This document shows positions 1 to 9,119 of a stretch of 37,986 nucleotides of DNA, in pieces (within the stretch, counting starts at the first letter, position 1; the number at the start of each line of letters is the position of its first letter). Source of the stretch: Verrucomicrobiales bacterium (GTDB taxonomy: Bacteria > Verrucomicrobiota > Verrucomicrobiia > Verrucomicrobiales > DEV007); the NCBI GenBank assembly GCA_029213265.1, contig JARGNG010000041.1, forward strand, positions 1-37,986. The letters run 5' to 3'. A model generated the notes under the pieces. The model did no database searches and was not told the origin of the DNA. It saw nothing but the letters and a program-made list of their open reading frames with translations. The position numbers and the translations under genes were made by a program.

Positions 1-1232
1 CCACGGCCGCCTCCACGGCAGTCCTTTCGCAATTGCCCGCGGTCCATGCCGCCGGAACGGACATCTTGAAAATCGGGCTCATCGGCTGCGGTGGACGTGG
101 CGCCGGCGCGACCGACAATGCGCTCAAGGCGGACCCGAACGTGAAGCTCGTCGCGATGGCGGATGCCTTTCCGGACCGCCTCGAAGGGTCCGCCGACCGG
201 CTCAAGAAACTGCACCCGGACAAGTTCGCCGTGACCGACGAACAGCGATTTATCGGCTTCGACGCGTATCAACAATTGCTGGCCTGCGATGTCGACGTCG
301 TGATCCTGGCAACACCGCCCCATTTCCGTCCCGAACACCTCGCCGCAACGGTCGCTGCCGGTAAACACGCATTTGTCGAGAAACCCGTTGCGGTCGATGC
401 CACGGGCGCGCGTCATGTGCTCGAAACCTGCCGGAAAGCCGAGGCCAAGGGACTGTCGATCGTGTCCGGATTGATGTTGCGCTACAGCCTCGCGATGCAG
501 GAAACCATGCAACAGATCCACGACGGCGCCATCGGCAAGATCATCACGATGCAGGCCAACTACAACATCAATGGCCTCTGGAGTCATGAGCGCCAACCCG
601 GCTGGTCCGACATGGAATACCAGATGCGCAACTGGTACTACTACACTTGGCTCTCCGGCGATCACATCGTCGAACAACACGTCCACGGTCTCGACCTTAT
701 GGCCTGGGCGATGCAGGATCAATACCCGATCAACTGTTTCGCGCTCGCCGGACGCCAGGCGCGGACCGAGCCGAGGTTCGGTCACATCTACGACCACTTC
801 GCCGTCTGCTACGAATACGCCGGCGGAGAGCGCTGCTTCAGTTTCTGCCGTCAACAGAACGGCACCGATCAGGATACCGCGCCCCTCGTCTTTGGAGCCG
901 ACGGTACCGCCGACCTCCGGCGCAAGACAATGACCGGAGGAAAAGTCTGGCGCTACAGCCAGGCGCGCAATGGCGCCCAAGACATTCCCTACCAACGCGA
1001 ACACGACGCCCTCTTTCGCAGCATTCGCGAGGGCAAGCCCATCAACAACGGGGACTACATGGTCAAAAGCACCATGATGGCGATCATGGGCCGCCTCGCG
1101 GGTTACACTGGGAAGACCGTCACGTGGGAACAGGCGTGGAATTCCCAGGAAGACCTCCGGCCGGAGAAGTATGAGTTTGGGGATTTGGAGGTGCCGCCTG
1201 TGGCGATTCCGGGTGAGACGGAGTTGGTTTGA
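1..1232 (+). CDS. Gfo/Idh/MocA family oxidoreductase, 5'-truncated by window edge
   Basis: This is an NAD(P)-dependent oxidoreductase of the Gfo/Idh/MocA family, which usually acts on sugars, inositols or sugar derivatives. The N-terminal Rossmann fold is visible as IGLIGCGGRGAGA, and the family motif EKPVA follows around residue 115 of the visible reading frame. The length beyond the dinucleotide motif (about 385 residues) is normal. The reading frame stays open from the TTG at position 33 back to the left edge and encodes a hydrophobic, Ala/Ser-rich stretch ending in AVHAAG. That looks like the end of a Tat-type signal peptide, as is common for PVC members of this family, so the true start lies outside the window and the enzyme is probably exported. 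The substrate cannot be told. A GH109-like glycosidase activity is a possible alternative, because those enzymes share the fold. Confidence 0.9.
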   Translation, partial: TAASTAVLSQLPAVHAAGTDILKIGLIGCGGRGAGATDNALKADPNVKLVAMADAFPDRLEGSADRLKKLHPDKFAVTDEQRFIGFDAYQQLLACDVDVVILATPPHFRPEHLAATVAAGKHAFVEKPVAVDATGARHVLETCRKAEAKGLSIVSGLMLRYSLAMQETMQQIHDGAIGKIITMQANYNINGLWSHERQPGWSDMEYQMRNWYYYTWLSGDHIVEQHVHGLDLMAWAMQDQYPINCFALAGRQARTEPRFGHIYDHFAVCYEYAGGERCFSFCRQQNGTDQDTAPLVFGADGTADLRRKTMTGGKVWRYSQARNGAQDIPYQREHDALFRSIREGKPINNGDYMVKSTMMAIMGRLAGYTGKTVTWEQAWNSQEDLRPEKYEFGDLEVPPVAIPGETELV

Positions 1233-1415
1233 GGTGGGGGGCGAGCGTTTTCCGCGGGAATGGGGCAGGAACAGAGGCGGGCGCGAAGGGTGCTGATTGA
1301 AAACGGTGCAATACAAAAATGATGACCTGAAGCAAGCCGGCAAAAAAATGCTTCGTAATTTGCGAAGTGACGACCGAAAGTAGCTGAGGAGGAAGAACTC
1401 ATTGGCTGATCAGAA

Positions 1416-2342
1416 ATGGAACAGATCCCGATAACGATTCTGGCGGGGAGCGATCACGCTCCGGGGCACTTGCCGAAAACAGAGACCGAGCTCCATTCTC
1501 TATCGACGGCCTACAAGGGCGCCGAGGTAAAAGTGGGAGGCAGGCCCCTGATCGAGCTCCTCGTCGAGCGAATCGAACAATCGGCTGGATTCGGCCCTGT
1601 CACGATCGCCGGTCCGGCCGGGATCTATGAGCCACTCGGGTTGAAGGCCGAGATCGTCGATACGAACGGGGGAATCGCCGTCAACATGAAGGCCGCGTTC
1701 GAGCATCATCAGCAACGCCACGGGAAAAAGCCAATGGCCATACTGGCCTACGATGTGCTACTTGAAGCTGGGGAATTCGACGAAATCCGGAACCTCTACG
1801 AAGAGGACGCTCCCTGCGCCATCTGGATTCCTTTCGTCCGGAAACCGGAAGAGGAGGAGGAACTCGGCGCTTTCGGATGGAAGCCCACCTACGCTCTCCT
1901 GCCGGCCAAAGGGGAGCCCCCGATTCCCATTCTGCCGGGCCACATCGGGATCGTCCGCCTCGAAGAGATGCGGCTGTCGATTCTCTACCAGCTGTTCGAT
2001 CTGGCCTACAAGACGAGGAACCATTCCGTGAAGACGAGGAAGCGGGTGATGGTTCGATCCGTGTTCGGAAAGTTGCTTCTCTACGATCTCCGGGCTCTCT
2101 GCTCCCTCCGGGCGCCCCGTCTCACCCTGTCGGTGATCGCGAACGGGGTGCGAATCGCGGATCGTCTCCGGAAGGGCGATCTTCTCATCTCCGAACTGGA
2201 ACAGGCGATCGCCGGCATCTTCCTTCGTCACGACAGCGAGTTGAATGTCGCGGGCAGAGGAGTGAGACACCCCATTGTCGATATTCTCAGCCTGGGAGAG
2301 GACATTGATACCGAAGAGGAAGCGGCCGGCCTCGAGTTGTGA
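1416..2342 (+). CDS. Divergent MobA-like / nucleotidyltransferase-fold protein
   Basis: The protein has 308 residues and no signal peptide. The N-terminus (ITILAGSDHAPG, then KVGGRPLIELLVERI) resembles the nucleotide-binding start of GT-A/MobA-like NTP transferases, in which a LAGG-type loop is followed by a conserved Lys and a PLI segment. The usual GxGTRM signature is absent, so the protein is divergent and its substrate is unknown. A stretch around residues 108-118 (MAILAYDVLLEAG) sits where the metal-binding Asp of the fold is expected. The C-terminal half is charged and helical and not recognisable. An in-frame TGA at 1407-1409 forbids an earlier start. The AGGAGG at 1386-1391 lies about 25 bases upstream of the ATG, further than usual. 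The fold is an inference from short motifs; the reading frame itself is solid. Confidence 0.65.
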   Translation: MEQIPITILAGSDHAPGHLPKTETELHSLSTAYKGAEVKVGGRPLIELLVERIEQSAGFGPVTIAGPAGIYEPLGLKAEIVDTNGGIAVNMKAAFEHHQQRHGKKPMAILAYDVLLEAGEFDEIRNLYEEDAPCAIWIPFVRKPEEEEELGAFGWKPTYALLPAKGEPPIPILPGHIGIVRLEEMRLSILYQLFDLAYKTRNHSVKTRKRVMVRSVFGKLLLYDLRALCSLRAPRLTLSVIANGVRIADRLRKGDLLISELEQAIAGIFLRHDSELNVAGRGVRHPIVDILSLGEDIDTEEEAAGLEL

Positions 2343-2471
2343 AACAAACCCCTCGCGCGGCAGATCGGGTTCTGCCCTTCCGTCAGGTCTCTTTTCATTT
2401 GCCTGCGCGCTGAGGAGACTAACGCCAAGGCGGATGCTCTGCGGGCGGAATGAGCGAGAATTCATGCCGAG

Positions 2472-2888
2472 GCCACCCCGATGCAGTTGGCCTCGATGAC
2501 CGCCACCGTCACCAATGGTGGAAAACGTTTCCAGTCCCATCTAGTTCAAGAGGAGAAGCCAACCCTCCTCGAAGATCTGACCCAGTCCGGAATTTCCGCA
2601 GATCACCTGGAAGTCGTTCGCGAAGCGATGTGGCGCGCCATCAACGACCCCGATGCTCCCGCTTCAAAACTGCGCTCCGAAGATGTCGCGATCGCAGGGA
2701 AAACCGGCACGGCTCAAACCGGGAAAGTGGACCGCCCATTTCGCGCCTGGTTCATCGGGTTTGCCCCCTACGAAAATCCCAGGCTGGCCATCTGCGTGTT
2801 TGTCGAAAACGGTGAGTCCGGGAGCCGCGTCGCCGGTCCGATCGCCAAAACGATCCTGACGCGTTGGCTGGCTCTGTTAGGCGAGTGA
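2472..2888 (+). pseudogene. 3' fragment of penicillin-binding protein 2 (transpeptidase C-terminus)
   Basis: The encoded peptide matches the last third of a PBP2/MrdA-type peptidoglycan transpeptidase. It opens with ATPMQLASMTATVTNGG, the segment that normally follows the active-site region. It then carries the KTGTAQ motif (the KTG box of penicillin-binding proteins) at about residues 74-79 from the ATG at 2481, followed by WFIGFAPYENPRLAICVFVENG, quoted here in overlapping parts: WFIGFAPYENP and RLAICVFVENG. The N-terminal pedestal domain, the SxxK catalytic serine and the SxN motif are all missing. The frame is closed by a TGA at 2451, just before the homology begins. It cannot be an active transpeptidase and is best read as a decayed or translocated gene end. 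It converges on the DUF1592 gene that ends at 2949. Confidence 0.8.
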
Positions 2889-2948
2889 GGGTTTCCTCAT
2901 CGACGTAACCGGGTTGGGTCTGGTTCCCAAACCGCTCACCAATCCCCA

Positions 2949-5489
2949 CTACTTCCGCCCAAACAGTGGACTCCTCGCCACTTCGCGAATCATCGAGCCA
3001 ATCCGAAACTCGTCGTCCCTCAGCTTCGCCAAAACCGCGTCCACATCATCGGCGTCGGAAAACTCGATCGTCCGGCCGAGGGCGTAGGTCATCATGGACT
3101 CGACCAATTCCCGTGCCAAATCTTCCTCGTGGTCCAGTAAAACGGACTTCAGTTCCTGCACGTTGGAAAAGGCAGCGCCGTCGGGGAGCGTTCCGCCAGG
3201 CTCGATGGGGACTTGTTTTCTGCCCACCTTCTCCGTTTCGCGCCAGCGGCCGATTGTGTCGAAGTTTTCCAAACCGAAGCCGATCACATCCATCTTCTTG
3301 TGGCAGGAGGCACAGACGGCCTGCTCTTGGTGTCTTTGCACCATCTCGCGATTGGTTCGGGGCTGATTGTCATCGGATCCGAGTTCAGGAACATTAGGGG
3401 GTGGGGGAGCCGGCTCATCGTGCAGCAATTTCTCCATGACGAGGGCACCCCGGATCACGGGGGAGGAACGTTCGCCATTGGAACCGGTCGTGAGAAAGGC
3501 GGCCTGAGTCATCAGTCCTCCGCGGGGGGATTCGGCGGGAAGCGTCACCTTGATAAAGTCGGCGGTTTTCGGATTCGGAATCTCCATGCCGTAGTGCACG
3601 GCCAGGGCCGGATTGACGACAACGAAGTCCGAATCGATCAGGTTGGCGGCGGGAAGATTCTCCTCCACCAGCTGCCCGAAAAATTCCCTGACTTCCTTCT
3701 TCGCATCCTGCTGAACGCCTTCGTTGAAACGGAAATGCTCCTTGTTGTCCACCGTGATCGCATCGTAGCGATCCAGTTCGGCCCACTGACTCACAAATCC
3801 GTCCCGGAACCGGTCTGACTTCGGGTCGGCGAGGAGGCGATCGATCTGGGCGTCGTAAATGGCTGGTTCCGAAAGGTTGGCGGCGTAGAGTTCGTCGTCG
3901 GGCGGGGAGCTCCAGAGAAAATAGGAAAGCCGGATCGCCAACTCGCGGTTGGTTAGGGGGGGGCGTTTGCCTTCTTCAACCACCTCTTCCTCCTGGAGAA
4001 AAAGGAAGCCGGGCGAGGAAAGAATGATGGCGGTGATTTCAGCCCAGGCGTCGCGGTGATTCATCCCTTCGGCCCGATAGCCTGCAAAGAGCTCGTTCAA
4101 TCCGGCGAGATACTCCGGTTCGGGCGGGCGTCGTCGAAAGGCTTCGGTGGCAAACTTCTCGATCAGTTCCGGAACTTTCGCATCGTTCCAGATGTAGGGG
4201 CTCTGACTCCCCGTGGGGACGCCGGGATAGAGAATCTCCTCGAGGCGCGGACGTTTCTCCGGATAGTAGGGGCCTTCGATTTCCATCCAGTCGATAAATA
4301 CGGCGGCCCTCGGATCGGTGCGATCTCCCGGGCCGTCCACTTTGCTGATGTAGCCGCGCAGCGTGTTCTGGGTATTCAGCGGCGCGTTTTCCCTGACACT
4401 GAGCGAAAGATGGGAGCGCCCCATCGGTTGGCGCGCCCGGAACTCGATCGACTCCGTCTTCTCAGGAGTGCCTGCCATTTTCAGGGTGCCGCGAATCTGA
4501 TTCGAATCCCACAGACGGACAATCTTCCGGAGTTCGTCCGGCTCACCGACGATGCCTCCGTTGATCCGGAACAGGTATTCGCCACGAATGTCGATGTGTT
4601 TCGAAGCACTGGCCCACTTGGCAATGTCGGAAATATAGACGCCCCGGTTGATGTGAGGATACCCCAGATACTTGCGGGGCAGTTCCGCACGGGAGTCCCA
4701 CTGCGAGAAGATGATCTCCATTTCCCCCTCATCCTTGAAGCCCATCTCTTTCCAGGTCGCCCCTTTGTTTTTCAGGGCCATTTTCCGGTCGAGGTCAGCC
4801 AGCTTTTCCCGGGTCTTCTGCGTTACCCGCTCCTCGGGCTCGGTGCGGTCGATCGTCACCTCCCGTCGCGGGCTGTAGTTGTAACGAAAGGACTCGGTCG
4901 CGATCTTTCGACCCAACTCGAGGTATCTCTCGAAGTGGGAGGAATTGAAGAACTGCTCGGCGCCGACGGTGTCAAAGGTTGCGATCTCGCCGTCCTCGGG
5001 AATTTCTTCGAGGGCGACCGGGAACCCGAAAAGATCCTCGATCGTCGCGGAGTATTCCCGCTGGTTGAGACGCCGCATCTTGATTTCGCCGCCGTGATCG
5101 GTGAGACGATTCTGCGCTTCCAGGACTGCAGCGGTGAGCACATCCAGCGCTGCGGACAGTTCCTCGTTCAAAGGTTGGGTGGCATCTTCGGGCGGCATGT
5201 CGCCTCCGTTCAACTGGTCCAGAACATCCTGCCAGCGCTGGGCGGTGTCGTTGTCCGTGATTTCCCAGCTGACATCGTCAAAACGAACCTGCCCTTTCTG
5301 CTTTCGAGGGCCGTGGCAATCGAGGCAGTATTCCCGAAGGAAGGGCTCGAGTTTTTCTTTCGCATTCGGAAGCGCCGACGCCCGGATTCTTGCCGGGGCC
5401 TCCGCCGGTGCTGATTTCGGAGCTTCGGCCGTCTCGGCAGAGCCGAGCCAGGGCAGGGTGGCGATCAGAAAGAGGAAGGGAATTCTCAC
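2949..5489 (-). CDS. DUF1592-family planctomycete-type cytochrome protein
   Basis: This 846-residue exported protein has a signal peptide (MRIPFLFLIATLPWLGSAE) and the standard PVC domain series. An N-terminal PSCyt1-like region has a heme motif CLDCH at residues 55-59. A DUF1587 segment follows around 135-200, and a long central region around 200-430 resembles a carbohydrate-binding insertion. After that come DUF1595 (about 435-480), DUF1592 (about 515-640), DUF1588 with a second heme motif CASCH at 726-730, and DUF1585 at the C-terminus (about 760-840). The family is thought to act in periplasmic electron transfer or polymer degradation, but its biochemistry is not established. The gene starts 17 bases after the stop of the DUF1552 gene, so the two are almost certainly co-transcribed. 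Here DUF1552 comes first, the reverse of the second copy at 15626-19495. Confidence 0.92.
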   Translation of the reverse strand: MRIPFLFLIATLPWLGSAETAEAPKSAPAEAPARIRASALPNAKEKLEPFLREYCLDCHGPRKQKGQVRFDDVSWEITDNDTAQRWQDVLDQLNGGDMPPEDATQPLNEELSAALDVLTAAVLEAQNRLTDHGGEIKMRRLNQREYSATIEDLFGFPVALEEIPEDGEIATFDTVGAEQFFNSSHFERYLELGRKIATESFRYNYSPRREVTIDRTEPEERVTQKTREKLADLDRKMALKNKGATWKEMGFKDEGEMEIIFSQWDSRAELPRKYLGYPHINRGVYISDIAKWASASKHIDIRGEYLFRINGGIVGEPDELRKIVRLWDSNQIRGTLKMAGTPEKTESIEFRARQPMGRSHLSLSVRENAPLNTQNTLRGYISKVDGPGDRTDPRAAVFIDWMEIEGPYYPEKRPRLEEILYPGVPTGSQSPYIWNDAKVPELIEKFATEAFRRRPPEPEYLAGLNELFAGYRAEGMNHRDAWAEITAIILSSPGFLFLQEEEVVEEGKRPPLTNRELAIRLSYFLWSSPPDDELYAANLSEPAIYDAQIDRLLADPKSDRFRDGFVSQWAELDRYDAITVDNKEHFRFNEGVQQDAKKEVREFFGQLVEENLPAANLIDSDFVVVNPALAVHYGMEIPNPKTADFIKVTLPAESPRGGLMTQAAFLTTGSNGERSSPVIRGALVMEKLLHDEPAPPPPNVPELGSDDNQPRTNREMVQRHQEQAVCASCHKKMDVIGFGLENFDTIGRWRETEKVGRKQVPIEPGGTLPDGAAFSNVQELKSVLLDHEEDLARELVESMMTYALGRTIEFSDADDVDAVLAKLRDDEFRIGSMIREVARSPLFGRK

Positions 5490-5506
5490 GACTGTGCGAA
5501 TTAAGG

Positions 5507-6811
5507 TTACGCGAGCAACTCCGGAACCGTTCCGGTGCTGTGGCTGAAGGACTCAATCTGCATCCCGGCCTGCTGCATCAGGGTGAGCCAGTAATTCGCG
5601 AGCGGCGTGTTTTCCTCGGGAAGAATGATGTGGCGGCCATGCTGGATTCCCCCCGCACCTCCGCCGGAAAGAATCGCGGGGAGATTCTTCAGTTCATGTC
5701 CCGAACGAAGGTTGGTTCCGTAGCTGACAATGCAGTTGTCGTAGAGACGACTGCCATCCGAGTCCTTCGCTTCCTTGAGACGGTCCAGAAAGTGGGCAAA
5801 AAGCGCGGAGCATTTTTTGTCTCGTTCCCGCGAGGCAAGGATACGCGGCTGGGAGAAACCATAGTGACTCAGCGAGTGCGCTTTTAGGGTCATTCCCATC
5901 CCGAGAAGCAAATCACAGACGGGCTGCCGGTAGGATACGACCCGCGTGGCGTCGGTCTGCAGCGCGATGATGATCATGTCATACATCAGGTGAATCGCCT
6001 CTTCCCCGGTCAGGCCATCCGACGGTGCCTCGAAGGGAGCATCCGGTTTGGGGACGTCGGCCCACTGGGCCTGCCGCTCCAGTCCCTTTTCCACCTGGCG
6101 AACGCCGGTGAAATACTCGTCCAACTTCTCCTGGTCGCTTTTGCTGAGGCTGCGCTTCATGCCGCTGCCGTTGACGCGGACCACATCGAGAATGCTCTGC
6201 TTCTTCTTGAGCCGCAGATTCAATTCCTCCCGGGAATCTTTTGGGTTGGCAAAGAGGGTGTAAAAAAGATCGATCGGTCGATTCAAACCCGGGATCGGAT
6301 TTCCGGTTTCATCCCACGCGAGTGAGAGTCCCTTGCCGTGACCGGAATTCTGGCCGCCATCCACTTCCTTCGCAGACAAGGTGAGCGTCGGATATCGGGT
6401 CTCGGAGCCGAGTTCTTTGGCGAGGAGTTGATCACAGGAAATCGAGTTGTGAAAGCGCTTCCCGGGAGTTCCGGCGACGTTCGCACCGGTCAGATAGGAA
6501 ACGCTTCCTCCGTGCGGGTCGCTCGCGCCCAGGTTGGTGAGGTTCGTGACCATGGTGAGGTCATCCTGATGTCGCTCCAGCGGAGCGAGTCCCTCGGTCA
6601 GCCCGATCTCCGTGAACTTCCCTGCCTCGGTCGGGTAAAAGCTGTCCTTGGTAAACCCGAATCCACCACCGAGGAAAACCACTCGCTTTGGCGGTTTTAC
6701 AGCCGTCGCTTTCGCACTGGCAAACGTTTCCAGGAATGGAAGTGCCAGCACGGTGCTGCCGGTTCGCAGAAATGAACGGCGGGATGCCGAATGGGTTAGA
6801 AAAGGACTCAT
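5507..6811 (-). CDS. DUF1552 (HXXSHH) family protein
   Basis: This is a 434-residue protein of the DUF1552 family, part of the sulfatase/DUF1501-like group common in Planctomycetota and Verrucomicrobiota. The N-terminus from the chosen ATG reads MSPFLTHSASRRSFLRTGST and is followed by a hydrophobic run, a twin-arginine-type export signal. The reading frame could also begin at a TTG at 6838, but the ATG at 6811 places the Arg pair correctly. The family's HXXSHH box appears as HSLSHY, with the last His replaced by Tyr. The family's function is unknown. It is almost always encoded beside a DUF1592 protein, here the downstream gene 17 bases away, and the two probably form an exported pair. Confidence is high for family and low for role. 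Confidence 0.92.
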   Translation of the reverse strand: MSPFLTHSASRRSFLRTGSTVLALPFLETFASAKATAVKPPKRVVFLGGGFGFTKDSFYPTEAGKFTEIGLTEGLAPLERHQDDLTMVTNLTNLGASDPHGGSVSYLTGANVAGTPGKRFHNSISCDQLLAKELGSETRYPTLTLSAKEVDGGQNSGHGKGLSLAWDETGNPIPGLNRPIDLFYTLFANPKDSREELNLRLKKKQSILDVVRVNGSGMKRSLSKSDQEKLDEYFTGVRQVEKGLERQAQWADVPKPDAPFEAPSDGLTGEEAIHLMYDMIIIALQTDATRVVSYRQPVCDLLLGMGMTLKAHSLSHYGFSQPRILASRERDKKCSALFAHFLDRLKEAKDSDGSRLYDNCIVSYGTNLRSGHELKNLPAILSGGGAGGIQHGRHIILPEENTPLANYWLTLMQQAGMQIESFSHSTGTVPELLA

Positions 6812-7013
6812 TGTCAGTCGATTGAACAGGTAATTCAAGATCAGGGTAAAATCTATCTACGCTCTGGCAATGGACTCAGTTGCGGAGTCCCGTATCCGAT
6901 TCGGAGAGGATTGTTACTGCTACTGCCGAAAAGGGCTGATTCTGTTCTCCTCGATTCCAGCTCTTCGGAATTCTGGTGGGATTCCACTGTGATTCTCCCG
7001 AAACGGGGGACGC

Positions 7014-8864
7014 TCAGTGCCCTGCGCCGGGAACTCCACTCAGGGTCTTGAAAAAGATGGCGGCGAGGAACCCGAGCAGAGTCGCAAATCCGGTGATAGA
7101 GCCGCCTTTTAAATAGGCCTCCGGTAACATCGTCTGGGCGATCATGGTGAGCATGGCACCGGCAGCGACACCCTGAACGAGCGCAAAGGGTCCCGGGGGT
7201 GCTCCGGCGAAGAAAACCACACCGAGTGCGGCACCGATTCCGGTGATCACCATGAGTGAGGTCCACATGAGGAGGATGCGGCCGGCCGGCATGCCCTGCT
7301 GACGCATCCCTACAGAGCTGGACAGGGCCTCGGGATAGTTGGAAAGAAAGAGGCCTGCCAGCAGCGAGATGCTGACCGTTCCATGACTACCGACGCTGGC
7401 CCCAATGACGAGAGATTCCGGGATGCCATCCAGCAGGATGCCCAGCCAAATGGCGATCGGTGCGCCCTGGTGTTGCTGGATCTCCCGGGTCATAGCAGCA
7501 GCAGAGGGAAGCAGTTTGGCGTGGCTGCGCCGTCCCAGCGCCCGGGAAACCCAGCGGGCCGTCTTGTCGGTGTCGAAACGATGTTTCTTCTGCAAATATT
7601 CCGAAAGGGTTTCCTGCCGGATGAATTCTTCGACGGCGGCGGCGAAAGCCGGAGATCTCTCCCGCAGGGCATCAAAGTGTCGTCGCAACAACACCCGGAC
7701 GGAGGCGTCACTGGAGGCCACTGCGGTGACACTGTGCTTGGCACCGGTCAGGAAAGAGAGCGCTCCGAATTCGTCGCAGGCATCGATGCGAAGAGGGTGG
7801 CGTTCCGGCTTGTTGGGATCGAGCAGCACGACCTGTCCCGCTTCGAGGATGTAAAGACGGTCCGCGAATTCTCCCGGATGGAAGAAGGTATAACCCCGTG
7901 CGTGACTTTTCGTGAAGCAGCAGTTCGCGAGGAACTCGATATCTTCTTCCGGCAGGCTATGAAAAATCGGAATCCGGCTGATCTGTTCGAGAACCTCCCT
8001 GAGATCGGGTTCCCCCACCGCGGAGGAAACGGCCGAAGGAACGGATTGTCCTGCATGAACGGCCTGGATGGCTTCCGCTTTCCAGTTTTCGATTTCCTCT
8101 TCCGTGAGACCATGGGACTTCTGCAAATAGTCGATGGATTCTGCGCTCTCTAAAAAAGCGGCAATCGATTTTTGGAGCGGTTCACTTTCCGTGGCGATAC
8201 GTTCGAAGGCCGTGCGGGAAAGAACAAGAACTCTACCGTCCGTATGCGCCCGGGCCACGAAAGCGTGAGGCGAACTGGTGAAAAACGCTTTGTGTCCAAA
8301 GCAGCTGTTCTTTCGAATGCGGGTCAGTGGCTTCATTCCCTCGTCGGGATTGAGCAGATCGATTTCCCCTTCCTCGACGAGGTAGAGGCATCCGCTGTCG
8401 TCCCCTTCCTCGAAAAGGGTGCTGCCCGCCTTGAACGGATGACTGGTGGCGGCGTTGGCGAGGCGCATGATATCTTCCCGTGGAAGATCAGAGAGAACAT
8501 CAAGTCGCTGCAATTGGGAAAGAACCGCCCGGAATCGCTGGGCCTCTTTTCGATGCAGGTGGAAAATGGTGGTCGAGACTTTTCGAAGAAACCCGCCGTG
8601 CTGGTTCACGATTTGATCGAGAACCACAAAAAGTATGCCGCCGGCAATACACCCCGCCGCGAGCCAATAGAAGTGGCCTTTGGCCAGGGCCGGGCCCGCG
8701 AGATCAATCGTCAGGGCGGCAAGCAGGGCTCCCCCGCCAAATGCCATCAGGAAAGCGATCACCCGGTCACTGGGCCGCCAGAGAAAAGAAGTGAGAGTCC
8801 CCAGGGGTAGGGAGCAGGCACTGACGAGTCCCAGGATAAAGGCGGTAGTGAGAGCGGCACTCAT
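7014..8864 (-). CDS. ZIP-family metal permease with two inserted cyclic-nucleotide-binding-type domains
   Basis: The protein has 616 residues. Three N-terminal membrane segments (about 5-27, 36-58, 65-87) and a C-terminal block (about 465-610) together make a ZIP/ZupT-type transporter. Helix 4 carries DGIPES at 479-484 and helix 5 carries SNYPEALS at 508-515, the two metal-site motifs of the family. Between helices 3 and 4, where ZIP proteins normally have a short loop, lie two cyclic-nucleotide-binding beta-barrels (about 119-240 and 295-415). Each is followed by a similar helical tail beginning YLQKxH, so the insert looks like an internal duplication. Neither phosphate-binding cassette is canonical: FGHKAFF...PHA and FGALSFL...KHS lack the usual Glu and Arg. 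The domains may bind another ligand or act structurally. The metal is unknown (Zn, Fe or Mn are plausible). No gene partner is obvious. Confidence 0.88.
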   Translation of the reverse strand: MSAALTTAFILGLVSACSLPLGTLTSFLWRPSDRVIAFLMAFGGGALLAALTIDLAGPALAKGHFYWLAAGCIAGGILFVVLDQIVNQHGGFLRKVSTTIFHLHRKEAQRFRAVLSQLQRLDVLSDLPREDIMRLANAATSHPFKAGSTLFEEGDDSGCLYLVEEGEIDLLNPDEGMKPLTRIRKNSCFGHKAFFTSSPHAFVARAHTDGRVLVLSRTAFERIATESEPLQKSIAAFLESAESIDYLQKSHGLTEEEIENWKAEAIQAVHAGQSVPSAVSSAVGEPDLREVLEQISRIPIFHSLPEEDIEFLANCCFTKSHARGYTFFHPGEFADRLYILEAGQVVLLDPNKPERHPLRIDACDEFGALSFLTGAKHSVTAVASSDASVRVLLRRHFDALRERSPAFAAAVEEFIRQETLSEYLQKKHRFDTDKTARWVSRALGRRSHAKLLPSAAAMTREIQQHQGAPIAIWLGILLDGIPESLVIGASVGSHGTVSISLLAGLFLSNYPEALSSSVGMRQQGMPAGRILLMWTSLMVITGIGAALGVVFFAGAPPGPFALVQGVAAGAMLTMIAQTMLPEAYLKGGSITGFATLLGFLAAIFFKTLSGVPGAGH

Positions 8865-9119
8865 GTTAGTGTATCAGGCACACCGGGGGAGGGACTTAGC
8901 AAGTAGTAATCGCGAAAAAGGGAGATTGCGTTTACTCCTTCTGTTCGCCCTTCTTTCACTCCGGTTCATGGGCTGATCTTCCGGGGGGAACAGGGAAGGG
9001 GGGGCGGGGCCGTCCCGGTTGAATGCTACAGACAAGAGTTGGTAGATGACTTCTCCGATGGAAACCGATACGATTCTGCCAGAACTGAGTGCAGAGATTG
9101 CGCGATCACCTTTGCCCCC

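Noticed and set aside
4056..5414. A 452-codon open frame opposite the DUF1592 gene
   Set aside because: It is entirely antisense to a gene with clear domains and two heme motifs; the translation is low-complexity and has no recognisable fold.
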